Assembly (NCBI GenBank): GCA_963800235.1
Contig: CAWDAD010000003.1
Location: 949,542 to 1,013,541 of the forward strand
Source: CAVVNP01 sp963800235
Lineage (GTDB): Bacteria; Actinomycetota; Acidimicrobiia; Acidimicrobiales; Iamiaceae
Direction: 5' to 3'
Length of the DNA stretch: 64,000 nt
Positions 61,333-64,000 of the stretch are shown one piece after another (position 1 is the stretch's first letter; every line of letters begins with the position of its first letter). The translations under genes were made by a program, and so were the position numbers. The notes below the pieces were generated by a model, which saw only the letters and a list, made by a program, of their open reading frames with translations, was not told the origin of the DNA and ran no database searches.

Positions 61333-63600
61333 ATGAGCGACGACCGCCCGGAGATCCGCCTGGCCCTGCGCGACAGCCGCGCCGCGCCCTCGCCCCCGCC
61401 GTACCGGGCAGGGGCGCCGAACGTGGCGGTGATCGTGCTGGACGACCTCGGCTTCGCCCAGCTCGGCTGCTACGGCTCCGACCTCGACACCCCGAACATC
61501 GACCGGCTGGCGGCCCGGGGGCTGCGGTTCACCAACTTCCACACCACCGCCATCTGCTCACCCACCCGGGCCTGCCTGCTGACCGGGCGCAACCACCACC
61601 GGGTCGGCATGGGCATGCTGCCCGACCTGCCCATCGACTACCCCGGCTACCGGGGCCGCTTCCCCGAGGGCGCCGGCACCATCGCCCAGGTGCTCGGCGC
61701 CGAGGGGTGGTCGACCACCGCCATCGGCAAGTGGCACCTGGTCCCGCGCGACCAGCGGGCCACCGGGCCCTTCGACATGTGGCCCACCGGGCTCGGCTTC
61801 GACCGCTACTACGGCTTCCTCAACGGCGAGACCAACCAGTGGACGCCGAACCTGATCCGCGACCAGACCCACGTCGAGCCCCCGGCCCCGCCCGAGCAGG
61901 GCTACCACCTCGACGCCGACCTGGCCGACGAGGCCATCGCCCAGCTGCGCGACCTCCGGGTGCACAACCCGTCGCGGCCCGTCCTGCTCTGGTACGCCAC
62001 CGGGTCGCCCCACGCCCCCCACCAGGTGCCGCCCGAGTGGATCGACCGGTACCGGGGGCGCTTCGACGACGGGTGGGACGCCTGGCGCGCCCGCACCCTG
62101 GCCCGCCAGATCGAGCTCGGCATCCTGCCCGAGGGCACCGAGCTGTCGCCCCGGCCCCCGTGGATCGAGGCGTGGGACGACCTCGACGCCGACCGGCGGC
62201 GGCTGTACGCCCGGATGATGGAGGTGTTCGCCGGGTTCCTCACCCACCTCGACCACCACCTCGGCCGGGTGCTCGACGAGCTCGACCGGTGCGGCGACAC
62301 GGCGGTGGTGCTGCTGTCCGACAACGGCACCTCGGCCGAGGGCGGCCCGAACGGCACGTGGAACCAGCTGCGCCACTACCTGGGCGACGAGGCCGACGAC
62401 CTCGACGCCGAACTGGCCCACCTCGACGACCTCGGCGGGTTCCGCAGCAGCGGCCACTACCCGTGGGGCTGGGCGCTGGCCGGCAACACCCCGTTCCCCC
62501 GGTGGAAGCGGTACACCTTCGAGGGCGGCGTGCGCGACCCGATGATCGTGTCGTGGCCCGGGCACCTGGCCGACGAGGGCGGGCTGCGCCACCAGTACGT
62601 GCACGCCGTCGACCTGCTGCCGACCGTGCTCGACCTGGTCGGCGTCGAGGTGCCGACGACGGTCCGGGGCGTCGAGCAGCTGTCGCTCGACGGCGTGTCG
62701 TTCCGCCCGGCCATCGACGACGCCGGCGCCGCCCCGGAGCGCACCGAGCAGTACTACGAGTGCTGGGGCAGCCGGGCCATGTACGCCGACGGCTGGATCG
62801 CGGTCACCAACCACGTCAACCAGCTCACCGCCGCCGAGCGCGACGCCATCCCGGGCAGCGCCGAGTTCGCCGAGGACGTCTGGCACCTCTACGACACCCG
62901 GACCGATCCGTCGCAGTGCCACGACGTCTCGGCCGAGCACCCCGACGTGGTCGACGACCTGGTCGCCCGCTGGTACGCGGCGGCCGAGCGCAACCACGTC
63001 CTGCCGCTCGACGACAGCCGGGACAACCGCATCGCCCAGCTCCACCTGCCGTGGCTCGAGTTCCGCGCCGAGTACGACCTGCTGCCCGGCGACAAGGTGC
63101 ACGAGTCCAACGGCCCCATCCTGATGGGCGGCTTCCGGCTGGTCGCCCGCTTCGACGACCCGGGGCTGGCGGTCGGCGACGCCGGCGTGGTCTGCGAGCA
63201 GGGCGACTGGGTCGCCGGGTGGGCGCTCTACCTGACGAACGGCGAGGTGCGCGGCTGCCTGGCCTGGAACGGGGCCGAGCACCGCATCACCGCGCCGATC
63301 GTGCCGGGCGCCGAGCTGGTCGTGCTCGACGCCACGCCCGGCGAGGGTCACGGCTTCGACCTGGTCCTGCGGGTCGGCGACACCGAGGTCCGCGGCTCGT
63401 GGCCGGTGCCCGTGCCGCCCGCCATCGCCCCCGACGGCGCCTTCCTCACCGTCGGCTACGGCCGCCCGTTCCCGGTCTGCGACGACTACGAGCCGCCGGC
63501 GACCGCCCCCGGCACGCTGGGCTCGGTGCGCATCACCACCGGCCCCCCGCCCCCCTTCGACTTCGACGCCGAGCTCGCCCACCACATGCGCCACCAGTAG
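61333..63600 (+). CDS. Formylglycine-dependent sulfatase (arylsulfatase-like)
   Basis: 755 aa, paralogue of the sulfatase at 23798-26062 with the same length and layout. Metal site NVAVIVLDDLGFAQLGCYG, formylglycine motif C-S-P-T-R with Cys75, GKWHLVPRDQRATGPFD and LLSDNGTSAEGG. The beta-rich C-terminal domain spans about residues 590-750. It should cleave a sulfate ester in the cytoplasm, since no signal peptide is seen. It follows the TetR gene by 31 bases and may be co-transcribed with it, linking sulfate-ester hydrolysis to the fused importer on the other strand (inference). Confidence 0.92.
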   Translation: MSDDRPEIRLALRDSRAAPSPPPYRAGAPNVAVIVLDDLGFAQLGCYGSDLDTPNIDRLAARGLRFTNFHTTAICSPTRACLLTGRNHHRVGMGMLPDLPIDYPGYRGRFPEGAGTIAQVLGAEGWSTTAIGKWHLVPRDQRATGPFDMWPTGLGFDRYYGFLNGETNQWTPNLIRDQTHVEPPAPPEQGYHLDADLADEAIAQLRDLRVHNPSRPVLLWYATGSPHAPHQVPPEWIDRYRGRFDDGWDAWRARTLARQIELGILPEGTELSPRPPWIEAWDDLDADRRRLYARMMEVFAGFLTHLDHHLGRVLDELDRCGDTAVVLLSDNGTSAEGGPNGTWNQLRHYLGDEADDLDAELAHLDDLGGFRSSGHYPWGWALAGNTPFPRWKRYTFEGGVRDPMIVSWPGHLADEGGLRHQYVHAVDLLPTVLDLVGVEVPTTVRGVEQLSLDGVSFRPAIDDAGAAPERTEQYYECWGSRAMYADGWIAVTNHVNQLTAAERDAIPGSAEFAEDVWHLYDTRTDPSQCHDVSAEHPDVVDDLVARWYAAAERNHVLPLDDSRDNRIAQLHLPWLEFRAEYDLLPGDKVHESNGPILMGGFRLVARFDDPGLAVGDAGVVCEQGDWVAGWALYLTNGEVRGCLAWNGAEHRITAPIVPGAELVVLDATPGEGHGFDLVLRVGDTEVRGSWPVPVPPAIAPDGAFLTVGYGRPFPVCDDYEPPATAPGTLGSVRITTGPPPPFDFDAELAHHMRHQ

Positions 63601-63678
63601 CCGCCGGGGCGAGCCGGCGGTCAGCGACCGGGCGAGGGTCCTCGGCCGCTCGGGACCCGGACGGTTGACTGGTCGGCC

Positions 63679-64000
63679 ATGGTCCTCGACGCGGTGGTCA
63701 TCGCCGCCAAGCTGGTGGTCATCGTGGCCGTCGCCGGGTGGGCCACGAACCGGCTGCTCGGGGTGCGCCGCCGGGTGATCCCGACCCTGCTGCTGGGCCT
63801 CGTCGGGTGGGCGATCGCCGCCGGCCTGGCCGGGCCCGCCAACCACGGCGTCCACCTGGACCGGACCGTCTACTTCCTGGTGGTCGGCGCCGCCGCCATC
63901 GTCGTCTCGATGGTCGTCGGCGTGGTGATCCTCGCCTTCGAGACGCCGGAGCGCCGGCAGTCGTCCATCGAGCGCTACGGCCGGCTCGGCGGGCTCCCGC
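63679..64000 (+). CDS. Membrane protein, N-terminal part
   Basis: Partial gene running off the right edge; 107 codons are visible from ATG 63679. Three hydrophobic segments are seen: VVIAAKLVVIVAVAGWA, VIPTLLLGLVGWAIAAGLAG, and VYFLVVGAAAIVVSMVVGVVIL, followed by a charged region ERRQSSIERYGRLGGLP. The protein may be a membrane-anchored kinase or another polytopic protein, but the visible part does not allow a family assignment. Confidence 0.65.
   Translation, partial: MVLDAVVIAAKLVVIVAVAGWATNRLLGVRRRVIPTLLLGLVGWAIAAGLAGPANHGVHLDRTVYFLVVGAAAIVVSMVVGVVILAFETPERRQSSIERYGRLGGLP

Noticed and set aside
1..64000. tRNA, rRNA, CRISPR arrays, insertion sequences and phage genes
   Set aside because: No cloverleaf, conserved rRNA segment, regularly spaced repeat array or transposase/integrase motif was found by reading; a dedicated tRNA search could not be run here.

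Overview
The window is very GC-rich chromosomal DNA with dense, short-spaced genes and many GTG starts. The gene families present (F420-type luciferase-like oxidoreductase, SCO6745-family protein, LigB-type ATP ligase, SigG-like ECF sigma factor, furA-katG pair, many acyl-CoA enzymes, phytanoyl-CoA dioxygenase) point to an actinobacterium, most likely class Acidimicrobiia; this placement is inference. No tRNA, rRNA, CRISPR array, transposase or phage gene was seen, and no gene-free stretch exceeds about 300 bases.

Layout. 1-2.2 kb: end of a type IV pilus / type II secretion operon (pilB, partial pilC). 2.4-11.2 kb: mixed metabolic genes (acyl-CoA dehydrogenase, HSL-type esterase, FMN reductase, HAD hydrolase, a frameshifted sterol-desaturase-like gene, LigB ligase, DoxX protein, CDGSH iron-sulfur protein, alpha/beta hydrolase). 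11.3-20.5 kb: acyl-CoA block with a single-chain biotin carboxylase-BCCP-carboxyltransferase protein, a luciferase-like oxidoreductase, two SnoaL-like proteins, a DapB-like dehydrogenase, an acyl-CoA synthetase and a metallo-hydrolase, several overlapping by 4 bases. 20.5-23 kb: two lipoproteins and a phytanoyl-CoA dioxygenase on the minus strand.

23.0-31.8 kb: the most unusual block. A TetR regulator faces a tight six-gene operon across two strong palindromes. The operon encodes a formylglycine sulfatase, a haloalkane dehalogenase (HLD-I type), a SCO6745-family protein, an SRPBCC protein, a second sulfatase fused to a DJ-1/PfpI domain, and a tandem DUF1330-like protein. 32-41.9 kb continues the theme: a DUF899 protein, a hotdog-fold protein, a second haloalkane dehalogenase (HLD-II type, complete LinB/DhaA pentad), a DUF1254/DUF1214 lipoprotein, an SdsA1-like alkylsulfatase, two crotonases and an amidohydrolase. 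Together this suggests a desulfation/dehalogenation region feeding alcohols and acids into acyl-CoA metabolism (inference).

41.9-48.5 kb: a frameshifted lipoprotein of toroid/beta-sandwich type, a TerB/Coq4-like protein, and a roughly 1.1-kb lower-GC segment bracketed by a 17-bp direct repeat, then a sterol-desaturase-family protein and an AraC regulator. 48.5-53.5 kb: VOC protein, RibD/DHFR-like reductase, SigG-like sigma factor, and furA-katG with an apparently leaderless furA promoter. 53.5-63.6 kb: a branched-chain amino-acid/urea-type ABC importer packed into three polypeptides (binding protein; MFS-LivF-LivG fusion; LivH-LivM fusion), a divergent TetR with two TGACC palindromes, and a third formylglycine sulfatase. 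The window ends in the start of a membrane protein.

Among non-coding structures, two 53-bp imperfect palindromes at 8806 and 31887 share a fixed layout and an identical loop core and show base-pair covariation. They look like members of an uncharacterised dispersed element.
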